The notes under the pieces are model-generated. The model saw nothing but the letters and a program-made list of their open reading frames with translations, was not told where the DNA came from and ran no database searches. Positions 16,821 through 25,834 of a DNA stretch of 64,000 nucleotides are shown here, in pieces; position 1 is the stretch's first letter; each line of letters opens with the position of its first letter. The DNA is from Clostridium sp. (GTDB lineage: Bacteria > Bacillota > Clostridia > Lachnospirales > Lachnospiraceae). Location of the stretch: positions 186,001 through 250,000 of the forward strand of contig JAGZZT010000001.1 in the NCBI GenBank assembly GCA_018377235.1. The letters run 5' to 3'. A program made the translations under genes and the position numbers.

Positions 16821-18371
16821 ATGGAACACTATCTTTTGGAGATGAAAAACATCTCAAAAATTTATGGCAATGGGATTGCAGCAAACAAAAATGTCAATTT
16901 CAATCTGAAAAAGGGAGAGATTCACGCTCTGGTCGGAGAGAATGGAGCGGGAAAATCTACCCTGATGAAAATCTTATTCGGAATGGAACCGCCGTCATCA
17001 GGAGAGATCATATTAAGGGGAGAACCTGTCAGGTTCTCCTCTTCCAAAGATGCGATCGCTCATGGAATCGGAATGGTGCATCAGCATTTTATGCTGGTGG
17101 AATCCTTTACGGCGGCTCAGAATATTATCCTTGGCATGGAGCCAAAAAAAGGACTTTTTGTCAGTGAGGAGGAGGCCGTCCGCTTCACAAAAGAAATCAG
17201 TAAAAAATATAATCTGGACGTAGACGCAGAAGCTGTTACCCAGACTCTTCCCGTAGGCGTAAAACAGAAAATAGAAATTTTAAAGGCTCTGGCCAGAGGC
17301 GCAGAGATCCTGATTCTGGATGAACCGACCGCTGTGCTGGCTCCTCAGGAGACAGACCAGCTCTTCGACGAACTCATTAATCTGAAAAAGCAGGGACACA
17401 CCATTGTGTTCATTTCCCATAAAATTCCCGAAATCAAACGGATTTCCGACCGCATCACAGTTATGAGAGCCAGCCAGTTCGTAGGCTGCTGCGAGACAAA
17501 GGATGTAACGGAGCAGGAAATTTCAGCCATGATCATGGGCTGTGAGATGGATACCTCCATCCAGAAAACGATCCCCAAGCCTGGCGACAGAAAAATTCAG
17601 GTCAAAAACCTGTCCTACACCGATAAAAATCAGGTCAGGCTGCTGAACAACATTAATTTCAGCGTCCGGGGCGGTATGATTTTCGGAATTGCCGGTGTCC
17701 AGGGAAATGGACAGGTGGAGCTCGTAGAGCTGATGACAAAAAAGAGGATGATAAAAGACGGAGATATTCTTCTGAACGGGACATCTGTAAAGAACCTGTC
17801 CATTGAGCAGATCCGCCGAATGCAGTTCGGTTATGTGCCGGAGGATCGTATGGAGCAGGGTATTGCAGGACAGGAATCTATTGCAGAAAATATGGTTTCA
17901 AACCGGTACAGCAGCAGGGAATTCTGCCGCGGAGGCCTTCTGAATTATAAAAAAATACTGAAATTTGCAGAGGATCGCATTAAATCTTACGAGATACGCT
18001 GTTCCGGCACTGGGCAGAACGTGGGAATGCTGTCTGGCGGAAATATGCAGAAAGTAGTCGTAGCCAGAGAATGCAGCCACAGCCCTGAGGTGCTGATTGC
18101 AGAACAGCCTACCAGAGGCGTGGACATCGGAGCAGCCCACATTATCCATAAGAAAATGATGGAGCTGAGGGATCAGGGCTGCGCTGTGCTTTTAATCTCT
18201 GCTGATTTAAGCGAGGCATTAAAGCTCTCGGATGTGATCGCCGTTATGTACGAGGGAGAAATTGTGGCTTATTTTGACAATACAGAAGGACTGAATGAAG
18301 AAAAGCTGGGACTTTACATGCTGGGACTTGAAAGGCACAGCGAAGAACAGATAAGGAGGGCAGAAGGGTGA
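16821..18371 (+). CDS. Nucleoside ABC importer ATPase, duplicated NBD
   Basis: This is a 516-residue ATPase with two fused nucleotide-binding domains, as in RbsA- and NupA/RnsB-type importers. The first has Walker A GENGAGKST (about residue 38) and Walker B ILDEPTAVL. The second has a degenerate Walker A (GVQGNGQ), an intact signature LSGGNMQK and LIAEQPTRGVD, so it is probably the weaker site, which is normal for this class. It would energise the two permeases that follow. The stop overlaps the GTG start of the next gene. Confidence 0.93.
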   Translation: MEHYLLEMKNISKIYGNGIAANKNVNFNLKKGEIHALVGENGAGKSTLMKILFGMEPPSSGEIILRGEPVRFSSSKDAIAHGIGMVHQHFMLVESFTAAQNIILGMEPKKGLFVSEEEAVRFTKEISKKYNLDVDAEAVTQTLPVGVKQKIEILKALARGAEILILDEPTAVLAPQETDQLFDELINLKKQGHTIVFISHKIPEIKRISDRITVMRASQFVGCCETKDVTEQEISAMIMGCEMDTSIQKTIPKPGDRKIQVKNLSYTDKNQVRLLNNINFSVRGGMIFGIAGVQGNGQVELVELMTKKRMIKDGDILLNGTSVKNLSIEQIRRMQFGYVPEDRMEQGIAGQESIAENMVSNRYSSREFCRGGLLNYKKILKFAEDRIKSYEIRCSGTGQNVGMLSGGNMQKVVVARECSHSPEVLIAEQPTRGVDIGAAHIIHKKMMELRDQGCAVLLISADLSEALKLSDVIAVMYEGEIVAYFDNTEGLNEEKLGLYMLGLERHSEEQIRRAEG

Positions 18372-19411
18372 GCAGAGAGCGTTCATTTAACATCATAAGA
18401 ACCGCCGTTTCCATGCTGGTGGCAATCCTGGTGGCTTTTGTCATTATCCTGCTGGTCAGCGATCAGCCAGTGGAATCCATTAAAACCTTCCTTTTGGCAC
18501 CGTTTTCTTCCAAACGATACCTGGGAAACATTGTGGAAACAGCAGTTCCCCTTATTTTTTCCGGTCTGGCCATGGCGGTTATGTTTAAGGCCAATCTGTT
18601 TAACCTGGGCGGAGAGGGTGTATTCTTCATATCTGGAATCGCCGGATCCTTCTTAGCAATCTGGCTGAAAATGCCTCCTGTTTTATTTCCCATCGCCTGT
18701 ATCGCTGCGGGAGCTGCAGCCGGTATGATCATTATGCTGGTTCCAGGCGTATTGAAAGCAAAATATGGAGCCAATGAGATGGTAACCTCCCTGATGATGA
18801 ACAATATTCTCCTGGGAGTTGGTCTGTATCTATTAAATAACGTCATGCGCGATCCGAAAGTAGCGTCCCTGGTATCTTACAAGTACCGTTCCAACGCTGT
18901 TCTTTCTAATATCGTGCCGGGAACCAGAATCCACTCCGGCTTTCTGATTGCCATTTTATGCGCAGTGCTGGTATACCTGTTTATGTTCAAGAGCAAATGG
19001 GGCTATGAAATCCGCATGACTGGAAATAATGCAAAGTTTGCCAGCTATTCCGGTATTAACGTAACTAAGGTGATTATTATCGTCCACCTGGCGGCAGGCG
19101 CCATCGCCGGAGCCGGAGGAATCATCGAGTGTATTGGCATGCATAAGCGGTTTGAGTGGACAGCTCTTCCCGGTTACGGCTTCGATGGCGCCATGATTGC
19201 CATGCTGGCTGGAAATAACCCGCTGGGCGTTATTGGGGCAGCTTTTTTTGTCAGCTACCTGCGGATTGGAGCAGATCTGGTGAATCGTTCCTCTGATATT
19301 CCTACAGAGATGATCGCGATTCTTCAGAGTATTATTATCCTGCTTATTTCAGCAGAACGGTTCCTGCACAAATACAAACAAAACTGGATTGAGAAGGAGG
19401 TGAAGGGATGA
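18368..19411 (+). CDS. Nucleoside ABC importer permease 1
   Basis: This is a 347-residue polytopic permease of the branched-chain/ribose-type (BPD_transp_2) family, first of a heterodimeric pair. About 8-10 membrane segments are visible, plus the coupling-helix region EIRMTGNNAKFASYSGI, which is typical of nucleoside importers of the NupB/RnsC type. It starts with GTG at 18368, overlapping the ATPase stop and preceded by AAGGAGGG. Its stop overlaps the next ATG (ATGA), indicating translational coupling. Confidence 0.9.
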   Translation: MSRERSFNIIRTAVSMLVAILVAFVIILLVSDQPVESIKTFLLAPFSSKRYLGNIVETAVPLIFSGLAMAVMFKANLFNLGGEGVFFISGIAGSFLAIWLKMPPVLFPIACIAAGAAAGMIIMLVPGVLKAKYGANEMVTSLMMNNILLGVGLYLLNNVMRDPKVASLVSYKYRSNAVLSNIVPGTRIHSGFLIAILCAVLVYLFMFKSKWGYEIRMTGNNAKFASYSGINVTKVIIIVHLAAGAIAGAGGIIECIGMHKRFEWTALPGYGFDGAMIAMLAGNNPLGVIGAAFFVSYLRIGADLVNRSSDIPTEMIAILQSIIILLISAERFLHKYKQNWIEKEVKG

Positions 19412-20325
19412 AAGCGCTTGCAGACCTGATTTTTACCAGTGACTTTTTCTACTCAATTTTTCGTGTGGCCACACCCCTTCTGTTTGCCTCCATGGGAGCA
19501 GTTGTATCTGATGTGGCCGGCGTTCCGAATATTGCCCTGGAGGGCATGATGCTGATTGCCGCCTTTGCGGGAATGTATTTCAGCTACCTGTTTGGAAGCG
19601 CCTGGGCCGGACTGGCCTTCGCCATCCTCTTCGCCGTGCTGGCTGCGGGAGTACTGGCCTTCTTTACCCTGTACTATAAAACTAATATCATTTTAGGCGG
19701 CATTGCCATCAACAGCCTGGCCAGCGGAGGAACCATCTTCTTCCTCTATCTGGTAGCCCATGACAAGGGTACCAGTGTGGCCCTCACCAGCAAGGTGCTG
19801 CCAAATATCAATATTCCGATTATCGAGCAGATTCCGATTATCGGACCGGCCATATCCGGCCACAACGTGCTTACCTACCTGTCGATTCTGGCAGTGGTAT
19901 TCACCTACCTGCTCTTGAAGAAGACATCACTTGGATACCACATCCGCGCAGTTGGAGAGAAAAAAGAGGCGGCGGATTCTGTGGGCATCAGTGTGATGAA
20001 GACTCAGGCAGCCGCGCTTTTGATCAGCGGCGTTATGAGTGGTCTCGGCGGAGCTTTCATGTCCATGGGCTACGTGTCCTGGTTCTCCAGAGACATGGTC
20101 AGCGGCCGTGGATGGATTGCTCTGGCAGCCGAAGCCATGGGGCAGAGAGGGGCAATTGGTACAGCCGCCACTTCTCTGTTATTTGGTGTGGCAGACGCCC
20201 TGTCAAACGCAGTGGCGACCCTGGGATGGCCGTCTGATCTGGTTAAGACCATTCCTTACTGTGCAACCCTCATCGGTCTGGCTGTCTTCTCCATTAGAGC
20301 CTGCAGAAAAATGAAACGGGCGTAA
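19408..20325 (+). CDS. Nucleoside ABC importer permease 2
   Basis: This is a 305-residue second permease of the BPD_transp_2 family with about eight membrane segments. The conserved PNIALEGMMLIAAFAG near the N-terminus and HIRAVGEKKEAADSVGISV, the cytoplasmic coupling loop, identify it as the NupC/RnsD-type partner. With 15664-19411 it makes a complete importer: lipoprotein, double ATPase and two permeases. The next gene starts 28 bases later with a good AAAGGAGG, so the operon continues into the glycyl radical enzyme. Confidence 0.9.
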   Translation: MKALADLIFTSDFFYSIFRVATPLLFASMGAVVSDVAGVPNIALEGMMLIAAFAGMYFSYLFGSAWAGLAFAILFAVLAAGVLAFFTLYYKTNIILGGIAINSLASGGTIFFLYLVAHDKGTSVALTSKVLPNINIPIIEQIPIIGPAISGHNVLTYLSILAVVFTYLLLKKTSLGYHIRAVGEKKEAADSVGISVMKTQAAALLISGVMSGLGGAFMSMGYVSWFSRDMVSGRGWIALAAEAMGQRGAIGTAATSLLFGVADALSNAVATLGWPSDLVKTIPYCATLIGLAVFSIRACRKMKRA

Positions 20326-20353
20326 CCGCCTAAACAGTAAAAGGAGGACTGAC

Positions 20354-21850
20354 ATGGCATCTTTTGATATGACAAACGATATCCTGTACACCATCAAAAA
20401 TCCTAAGGTTACCTTTAACCAGAGATTAAAGGACATGGCAAAGATTGCAGAAAATTCCATCGAACTGGTAGAGTATACGGAAAAATCAAAGGAATACTTT
20501 GCAAACGGCGCCATGATGGATATGTTTGAGGGAAAAACTCCCTACCGCACGCGCTACTGCGTGCCGGACTACGAAAAATTTTTAAAGCAGGGAAGTGAAT
20601 TTCTCATGCTGAAGCCGCCCAAGGATATCTGGGACGCAGTGGGAAATCTTCTCTGCCTGTACCATAACATCCCGGCAGACGGCGGGCTTCCCGTTTACAT
20701 TGGAAACCTGGGAACACTTCTGGAGCCGTTTGTAACAGATGAGGCCGAAGCAGAAAAAGCAATCCGCTTCCTGTTAGTTCATGTGGACCGGACTATCTCC
20801 AACGCCTTCTGCCACGCCAATCTGGGACCAGAGGACACAAAGGCCGGACGCATTGTCTTAAAGCTGACAAAGGAAATGCAGAGACCATGTCCGAATATGA
20901 CGCTTCTTTACAGAGACGATACTCCTGACAGCTTCATACTGGCAGCTCTGGATACAGCCATGACAGCGGCCAAGCCAAGCTTTGCCAACGATAAGATCTA
21001 CCGCAGAGAAATGGGAGACTATGCAGTTGTCAGCTGCTACAATACTCTGCCTATCGGAGGCTGCGGCCTGACGCTGGTTCGTCTGAACATGAACCGGCTT
21101 CCTGAGCTTGCAAAGAGTCCTGAGGATCTGTTAGAACGTGTTATCCCTGACGCAGTGACAGCTGTCTGCGACGCCATTGACAGCCGCTGCCGCTTTATTG
21201 TAGACGAATGCCATTATTATGAAAATAATTTCCTCTACCACGAAGGCCTGATTCACAAAGAGAAAGACTACATGGTAGGAATGTTCGGCTTTGTGGGACT
21301 GGCAGAGTGCGTAAATAAGGCATTGGGCCTGACTGAGCCGGGCGAGCGCTACGGACATAACGAGAAAGCAGACGCCTTTGGAGAGGCAATTATGGATCGC
21401 ATCCGGGCAGAGATTAACAAGCGGCCAGCGGCCTATGGAAAATACGGCCTTCACGCTCAGGTAGGCGTTATGGAGGATACAGAATCCACGCCAGGCGGCA
21501 GAATTCCAATTGGCGAGGAACCGGAACTTCCCCTTCAGATTCAACATTTCACCCGGATGCACAAGGGCTGCGATGCCGGCTGCGGAGAGCTGTTCCCCTT
21601 TGACCATACAGTGGAGAACAATCCGCAGTATCTCCTCGACATCCTGAAGGGAGCCTTCTCCACTGGAACCAGATACCTCTCCTTCTATTCCGGAGATTCT
21701 GATCTGGTGCGCGTCACCGGATACCTGGTAAAGCGCTCTGATATTGAGAAATTCAACCAGGAGCAGATGACCTTAAACGAGGCCACTGTCAACGGCGCTG
21801 TCGTTGATAAAAACCTTCATCTCCTGGACAGAAAGGTGCGTGGAAACTAA
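20354..21850 (+). CDS. yjjI: YjjI-family glycyl radical enzyme
   Basis: This is a 498-residue member of the YjjI family of glycyl radical enzymes, whose substrate is not established as far as I know. It is much shorter than pyruvate formate-lyase. The C-terminal RVTGYLVKR, with Gly456 as the predicted radical site 42 residues from the end, corresponds to RVSGYAV in PFL. Cysteines in LPIGGCGLT and KGCDAGCGELF are candidate thiyl or metal positions. The dedicated activase yjjW overlaps its stop. The setting, behind a nucleoside hydrolase and nucleoside importer, suggests a sugar or nucleoside-derived substrate. In E. coli the yjjI/yjjW genes likewise lie close to the deo nucleoside genes, which is recalled knowledge rather than something seen here. 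Confidence 0.85.
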   Translation: MASFDMTNDILYTIKNPKVTFNQRLKDMAKIAENSIELVEYTEKSKEYFANGAMMDMFEGKTPYRTRYCVPDYEKFLKQGSEFLMLKPPKDIWDAVGNLLCLYHNIPADGGLPVYIGNLGTLLEPFVTDEAEAEKAIRFLLVHVDRTISNAFCHANLGPEDTKAGRIVLKLTKEMQRPCPNMTLLYRDDTPDSFILAALDTAMTAAKPSFANDKIYRREMGDYAVVSCYNTLPIGGCGLTLVRLNMNRLPELAKSPEDLLERVIPDAVTAVCDAIDSRCRFIVDECHYYENNFLYHEGLIHKEKDYMVGMFGFVGLAECVNKALGLTEPGERYGHNEKADAFGEAIMDRIRAEINKRPAAYGKYGLHAQVGVMEDTESTPGGRIPIGEEPELPLQIQHFTRMHKGCDAGCGELFPFDHTVENNPQYLLDILKGAFSTGTRYLSFYSGDSDLVRVTGYLVKRSDIEKFNQEQMTLNEATVNGAVVDKNLHLLDRKVRGN

Positions 21851-22686
21851 TGGATATCACGGCTCCGGTCAATAAAATTATCCCTTTCAGCAGTGTAGAC
21901 GGATTTGGAAACCGTACTGCAGTCTTTCTTCAGGGCTGTAACCAGAACTGTCTTTACTGCCACAATCCGGAGACCATTCATATGTGCAGAAACTGCGGGG
22001 CATGTGTAAGCGCATGTCCCGCAGGCGCGCTTACGATGGAAAACGGAATTGTTTCTTATGATTATTCCAAATGCTGCAGCTGTGACACCTGTCTGAAAAC
22101 ATGTCAGTTTGACTCCTCCCCCAAGATAAGGAATATGACTGCCCTCCAGCTGTATGAAGAAATCCGCAGTTTTTTTCCTTTTGTAAACGGCATTACAACC
22201 TCAGGAGGAGAGTGCAGTCTTTACCTTGACTTTTTAAAAGAATTCTACACGCTGGTCCGCGCAGATGGAAAAACCGCTTATATGGACACTAACGGGCAGA
22301 TTCCTCTGTGGGAGAGAGAGGACGTGCTGGCAGTAACTGATAAAACCATGATCGATCTGAAGGCAGGAAGTGAGGAAGATCACCTCCGCCTCACCGGAAG
22401 AGGTCTGTCTGTTGTCACAGAAAACATCCGTCAAATGGCTGCTATGGATAAGCTTTATGAAATCAGGACGGTTGTAGTTCCAGAAGTTGTGGATAACCTG
22501 AAAACTGTAAAACTTGGAAGCAGCCTGATTGCAAATTATCCCAATGTGCGGTATAAATTAATTAAATTCCGTCATTACGGCGTCCGGAAAAATTTTGCAT
22601 CCACAAGGGAGCCGGATGACGCCTATATGCAGATGCTGCGGGAGGCAGCGTTAAGCGCCGGAGTAAAAGATGTGCTGGTCGTTTAG
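21850..22686 (+). CDS. yjjW: YjjW-type glycyl radical enzyme activase
   Basis: This is a 278-residue radical SAM activase. GCNQNCLYCHNPE carries the Cx3Cx2C cluster ligands at about residues 30-40. An inserted ferredoxin-like segment (CRNCGACVSACPAG and CCSCDTCLKTC, residues 50-85) provides ligands for two additional 4Fe-4S clusters, as in the activases of non-PFL glycyl radical enzymes. It would abstract hydrogen from Gly456 of the partner enzyme. Stop and start overlap by one base (TAATG), so the pair is made together. Confidence 0.88.
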   Translation: MDITAPVNKIIPFSSVDGFGNRTAVFLQGCNQNCLYCHNPETIHMCRNCGACVSACPAGALTMENGIVSYDYSKCCSCDTCLKTCQFDSSPKIRNMTALQLYEEIRSFFPFVNGITTSGGECSLYLDFLKEFYTLVRADGKTAYMDTNGQIPLWEREDVLAVTDKTMIDLKAGSEEDHLRLTGRGLSVVTENIRQMAAMDKLYEIRTVVVPEVVDNLKTVKLGSSLIANYPNVRYKLIKFRHYGVRKNFASTREPDDAYMQMLREAALSAGVKDVLVV

Positions 22687-22714
22687 CTGGATAAACCGTT
22701 TTTAGGAGGATACC

Positions 22715-23437
22715 ATGAATTTGAGGGAGCTCTGGAGAAAATACGATTCCTATAATCAATTTAATATTTCTGTACTTCCTGAAGAAATCAAGACCCAGGG
22801 CGTTCATCTTTCCTACCCAGCCGGATCCGTTATCATAAATCTGGGGGATTTTCCCGATTATGTATATTTTATTGAATCCGGCGTAGCTCTGGGAACCAGA
22901 GAGTACAACGACGGAAATAATTATTTTTATTTCCGGATTACCAGTGAAAACGGCTCTGTCGGCCTGCTGGAGGTACTGGCCCGCAAGGAACAATGTGTCG
23001 CTACTGTGGTTGCAGAGACCGCAGTTACAGCCCTGCGCATCAGCTCTGCTGTTATCTATGAGTATCTGATGAAGCATGTAGACATGCTGTACCGCTGTAC
23101 TTACATTGTTGCCAACGACCTCTATCAGCGTTCCGGCAACGACGGAATTCTATATTACCAAAAAGGGATAGACAGGGTAAGATACTACCTGGTACAGCAT
23201 TATCTTCTGCATGCCAAGGCAGAGCAGCCGCTGATGGTGCAGACCGACTATCAGACTATCGCCAGCAATATCGGCGTCAGCGTCCGGACTGTAGTGAGAA
23301 GCGTCAGCCGCTTAAAGGAGCTGGAGGAAGTTTCTGTCTGTAAAAAGAAGATAACGATTTCTCATTGTCAATACCAAAAGATGCAGGCAGCCATCCGTCT
23401 GCTGATTCCATCTGAAACTTTAGGTATTCCTTTTTAA
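22715..23437 (+). CDS. Crp/Fnr-family transcriptional regulator
   Basis: This is a 240-residue regulator with an N-terminal cyclic-nucleotide-binding-type beta barrel (PAGSVIINLGDFPDYVYFIESG) and a C-terminal winged helix (TDYQTIASNIGVSVRTVVRSVSRLKEL, residues about 180-205) with the family's recognition helix. No cysteine cluster of the Fnr type is visible in the N-terminus, so oxygen sensing through an iron-sulfur cluster is unlikely and the effector is unknown. Lying directly after yjjW, it is the natural candidate to bind the palindrome at 14597-14616. Confidence 0.88.
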   Translation: MNLRELWRKYDSYNQFNISVLPEEIKTQGVHLSYPAGSVIINLGDFPDYVYFIESGVALGTREYNDGNNYFYFRITSENGSVGLLEVLARKEQCVATVVAETAVTALRISSAVIYEYLMKHVDMLYRCTYIVANDLYQRSGNDGILYYQKGIDRVRYYLVQHYLLHAKAEQPLMVQTDYQTIASNIGVSVRTVVRSVSRLKELEEVSVCKKKITISHCQYQKMQAAIRLLIPSETLGIPF

Positions 23438-23475
23438 TAATCTGGCATCATTTTTAGTGAAGGAGCATGATAAAA

Positions 23476-24816
23476 ATGAATCGGAATAATCATCCATATG
23501 AATTAACAGAACGATTTCCATTGATCCGTCCAATGTCTCAGGGAAAAGAAATTTTCTGGAGCAATGACAGGCTGACAGATGCCTGCTCCGCACTCCAGCA
23601 GCTGCCTTTTTCAGCGGCAGATATAGAGAATGCAGAAAAAAGATGGACACGCTTTGCTCCTTTTATAAAAAAGGCTTTTCCTGAAACCGAAATGACAGAT
23701 GGAATAATAGAATCTCCTCTCCTTGAAATCAGTTCAATGAAGCATGTTCTGAATGAATCGTTTCATGCAAATCTGAGGGGACGCCTTCTGCTGAAAATGG
23801 ACAGCCACCTGGCAGCAGCAGGATCAGTGAAGGCAAGAGGAGGTATCTATGAAATTCTCAAACATTCCGAGGATCTGGCTCTGTCCCAGGGTATGATACG
23901 TCCAGGTGAAACTTATGACGCCTTTTGCAGCCCGGAATTTCGGAAATTCTTCAGCAGTTATTCAATTCATGCCGGTTCTACAGGAAATCTGGGACTGTCT
24001 ATTGGCATAATCAGCGCTGCATTAGGATATAACGTGACCATACATATGTCTATGGACGCTAAGGAATGGAAAAAGAAGCTGCTCCGTGAAAAAGGAGTCC
24101 GTGTGATAGAATATGCTTCCGACTACAGCGAAGCAGTTAAAGCAGGGAGAGCACAGGCAGAACAGGATCCTATGAGCTATTTTGTGGATGATGAGAACTC
24201 TGCCAATCTGTTCCTGGGCTATTCCACAGCTGCCAGACGTCTGAAGAAACAGCTGGATGATATGGGAATCACAGTAGACCGATCCCACCCTCTGTTCGTC
24301 TATCTCCCCTGCGGCGTAGGAGGGGCTCCTGGAGGCATCACCTTCGGTCTGAAACAGATTTTTGGAGATTCCGTTCACTGTTTCTTTATAGAGCCTGTCC
24401 AGGCCCCCTGCATGGCGTTAGGCGTCATGACTGGTCTTCACGATGAAATCTGTGTTCAGGATATTGGTCTTTCCGGCCTTACGGAAGCAGATGGCCTGGC
24501 GGTAGGACGGCCTTCAAAATTTGTTGGAAAACTTATTTCCCCTCTGCTGGACGGAGAGTTCACTGTCACAGACGAACATTTATACCGCTATCTGCGTTCT
24601 TTTATGGATGCAGAAGCCATGTTTATTGAACCCAGCTCCTGCGCTGCCTTTCAGGGCCCGGCAGTTATCTGTTCCAGTCTGGAATGCCATAAATTTTTGC
24701 TAAATCATGGGCTGGATCAGAACATGGATCAGGCCGTCCATATTGCGTGGGCAACTGGAGGAAGCCTGGTACCAGAAGAGATCCGAAAACAATATTATGA
24801 AAAAAGCTTAAAATAA
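23476..24816 (+). CDS. dsdA: D-serine ammonia-lyase (dehydratase)
   Basis: This is a 446-residue PLP enzyme that converts D-serine to pyruvate and ammonia. The Schiff-base lysine lies in SVKARGG, the phosphate-binding loop is GSTGNLGLSIG, and the C-terminal half carries PCGVGGAPGGITFGLKQ as in DsdA. ATG 23476 is preferred to ATG 23467, which is only one base from the AGGAG. It follows the Crp/Fnr gene by 38 bases without a visible terminator and may be part of the same transcript. Its link to the nucleoside genes is unexplained. The usual DsdX transporter and DsdC regulator are absent. Confidence 0.88.
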   Translation: MNRNNHPYELTERFPLIRPMSQGKEIFWSNDRLTDACSALQQLPFSAADIENAEKRWTRFAPFIKKAFPETEMTDGIIESPLLEISSMKHVLNESFHANLRGRLLLKMDSHLAAAGSVKARGGIYEILKHSEDLALSQGMIRPGETYDAFCSPEFRKFFSSYSIHAGSTGNLGLSIGIISAALGYNVTIHMSMDAKEWKKKLLREKGVRVIEYASDYSEAVKAGRAQAEQDPMSYFVDDENSANLFLGYSTAARRLKKQLDDMGITVDRSHPLFVYLPCGVGGAPGGITFGLKQIFGDSVHCFFIEPVQAPCMALGVMTGLHDEICVQDIGLSGLTEADGLAVGRPSKFVGKLISPLLDGEFTVTDEHLYRYLRSFMDAEAMFIEPSSCAAFQGPAVICSSLECHKFLLNHGLDQNMDQAVHIAWATGGSLVPEEIRKQYYEKSLK

Positions 24817-24830
24817 ACAGGCGTATCCTC

Positions 24831-24859
24831 TTGACAAACGCAGGTTTGTTTTGTATAGT
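24831..24859 (+). promoter_or_regulatory. Promoter of the pfl operon
   Basis: Consensus TTGACA (24831-24836) and TATAGT (24854-24859) are spaced 17 bases apart. The predicted start at about 24866 coincides with the first base of the riboswitch P1 stem. Confidence 0.88.
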
Positions 24860-24861
24860 GA

Positions 24862-24950
24862 AACTATCATATGACTGACGGAAGTGGAATAAACCACATG
24901 AAGTATGATTTTAAAAAGCCGACCGTCTGGGCAGTCTGCCTGGAGGTTTG
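24862..24950 (+). promoter_or_regulatory. ZTP (pfl-motif) riboswitch
   Basis: P1 pairs ATCATA (24866-24871) with TATGAT (24904-24909), an internal GTGG/CCAC helix (24884-24887 with 24894-24897) closes the first subdomain, and the conserved 3' segment GCCGACCGTCTGGGCA (24918-24933) forms the second. These are the recalled consensus elements of the ZTP riboswitch, which senses ZTP/ZMP (AICAR nucleotides) that accumulate when 10-formyl-tetrahydrofolate is short. The 3' subdomain is shared with the terminator that follows, so ligand binding should allow read-through into pflA and pflB. Confidence 0.88.
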
Positions 24951-24959
24951 GCTTTTTTT
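24916..24959 (+). terminator. Riboswitch-controlled terminator
   Basis: AAGCCGACC (24916-24924) pairs with GGTTTGGCTT (24944-24953), apart from one G-T pair and one bulge, with the inner GGGCAG/CTGCC region between, followed by seven T. The left arm is part of the riboswitch 3' domain, giving mutually exclusive folds. Confidence 0.85.
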
Positions 24960-25064
24960 GTTTTCTTAAAACAAATCGAATTCGCCAAGGAATCCAGGCG
25001 GCCATATTATCTGTTTTGATTCATTCATATTTACTTTATTTCCATTCAGGGAGGACACAATGCC

Positions 25065-25784
25065 ATGACAAAAGGATACATTCATTCCTGGGAATCTATG
25101 GGGCTGGTAGACGGTCCTGGTATCCGCACAGTAATTTTTCTGCAGGGGTGCCGCCTCAGATGCCAGTACTGCCATAATCCCGACACCTGGGATATAGACG
25201 GCAGGGCAGAGACGAAAACCCCGGAAGAAATCATAGCTGTTCTAAACCGTTTTAAACCCTATTACGGCACAGATGGAGGAGTGACCTTCTCCGGAGGAGA
25301 ACCTCTCCTTCAGAAGGAATTTTTAACCGAAACCCTGGCCCTGTGCAAAAGCCATGGAATTCACACCTGTCTCGATACGGCGGGAGTAGGAACGGGAAGC
25401 TATGAGGAAATTCTGAAACATACGGATCTGGTGCTCTTCGACATGAAGCATTACACCAGGGAAGGTTATTTCAACATCACAGGACAGCCCATAGATGAAA
25501 GCCTTCGGTTTCTTCACGCTGTGCAGAAGCTTAATATTCCTGTCTGGATTCGGCATGTAGTTGTTCCCGGACTTACAGACAGCAGAGAGCACCTTCTGGG
25601 ATTGTTTGAATCAGTCAAAGAGGTTAAAAACGTGAAAAAAGTAGAGCTTCTTCCTTACCATGTACTGGGTGTACCGAAATATAAGGCTATGGGAATCCCC
25701 TACAGATTGGAACATGTCCCTCCCCAAAATGCTGCGGAATTGGAACAATGGCAGAACATGATGAATGAATATTTTCAAAAATAA
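25065..25784 (+). CDS. pflA: Pyruvate formate-lyase activating enzyme
   Basis: This is a 239-residue radical SAM enzyme that installs the glycyl radical on PflB. GCRLRCQYCHNPDTW contains the Cx3Cx2C 4Fe-4S ligands at about residues 28-35. TFSGGEPLLQ is the SAM-contacting GGE motif, and there is no ferredoxin insert, which separates it from YjjW. It precedes pflB, the reverse of the more common pflB-pflA order. Expression is controlled by the ZTP riboswitch in the leader. Confidence 0.93.
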   Translation: MTKGYIHSWESMGLVDGPGIRTVIFLQGCRLRCQYCHNPDTWDIDGRAETKTPEEIIAVLNRFKPYYGTDGGVTFSGGEPLLQKEFLTETLALCKSHGIHTCLDTAGVGTGSYEEILKHTDLVLFDMKHYTREGYFNITGQPIDESLRFLHAVQKLNIPVWIRHVVVPGLTDSREHLLGLFESVKEVKNVKKVELLPYHVLGVPKYKAMGIPYRLEHVPPQNAAELEQWQNMMNEYFQK

Positions 25785-25834
25785 ACAGGTAAAAGCACTG
25801 GTAAAATGTCTTTAGGCGAAAGGAGATCGAAAAC

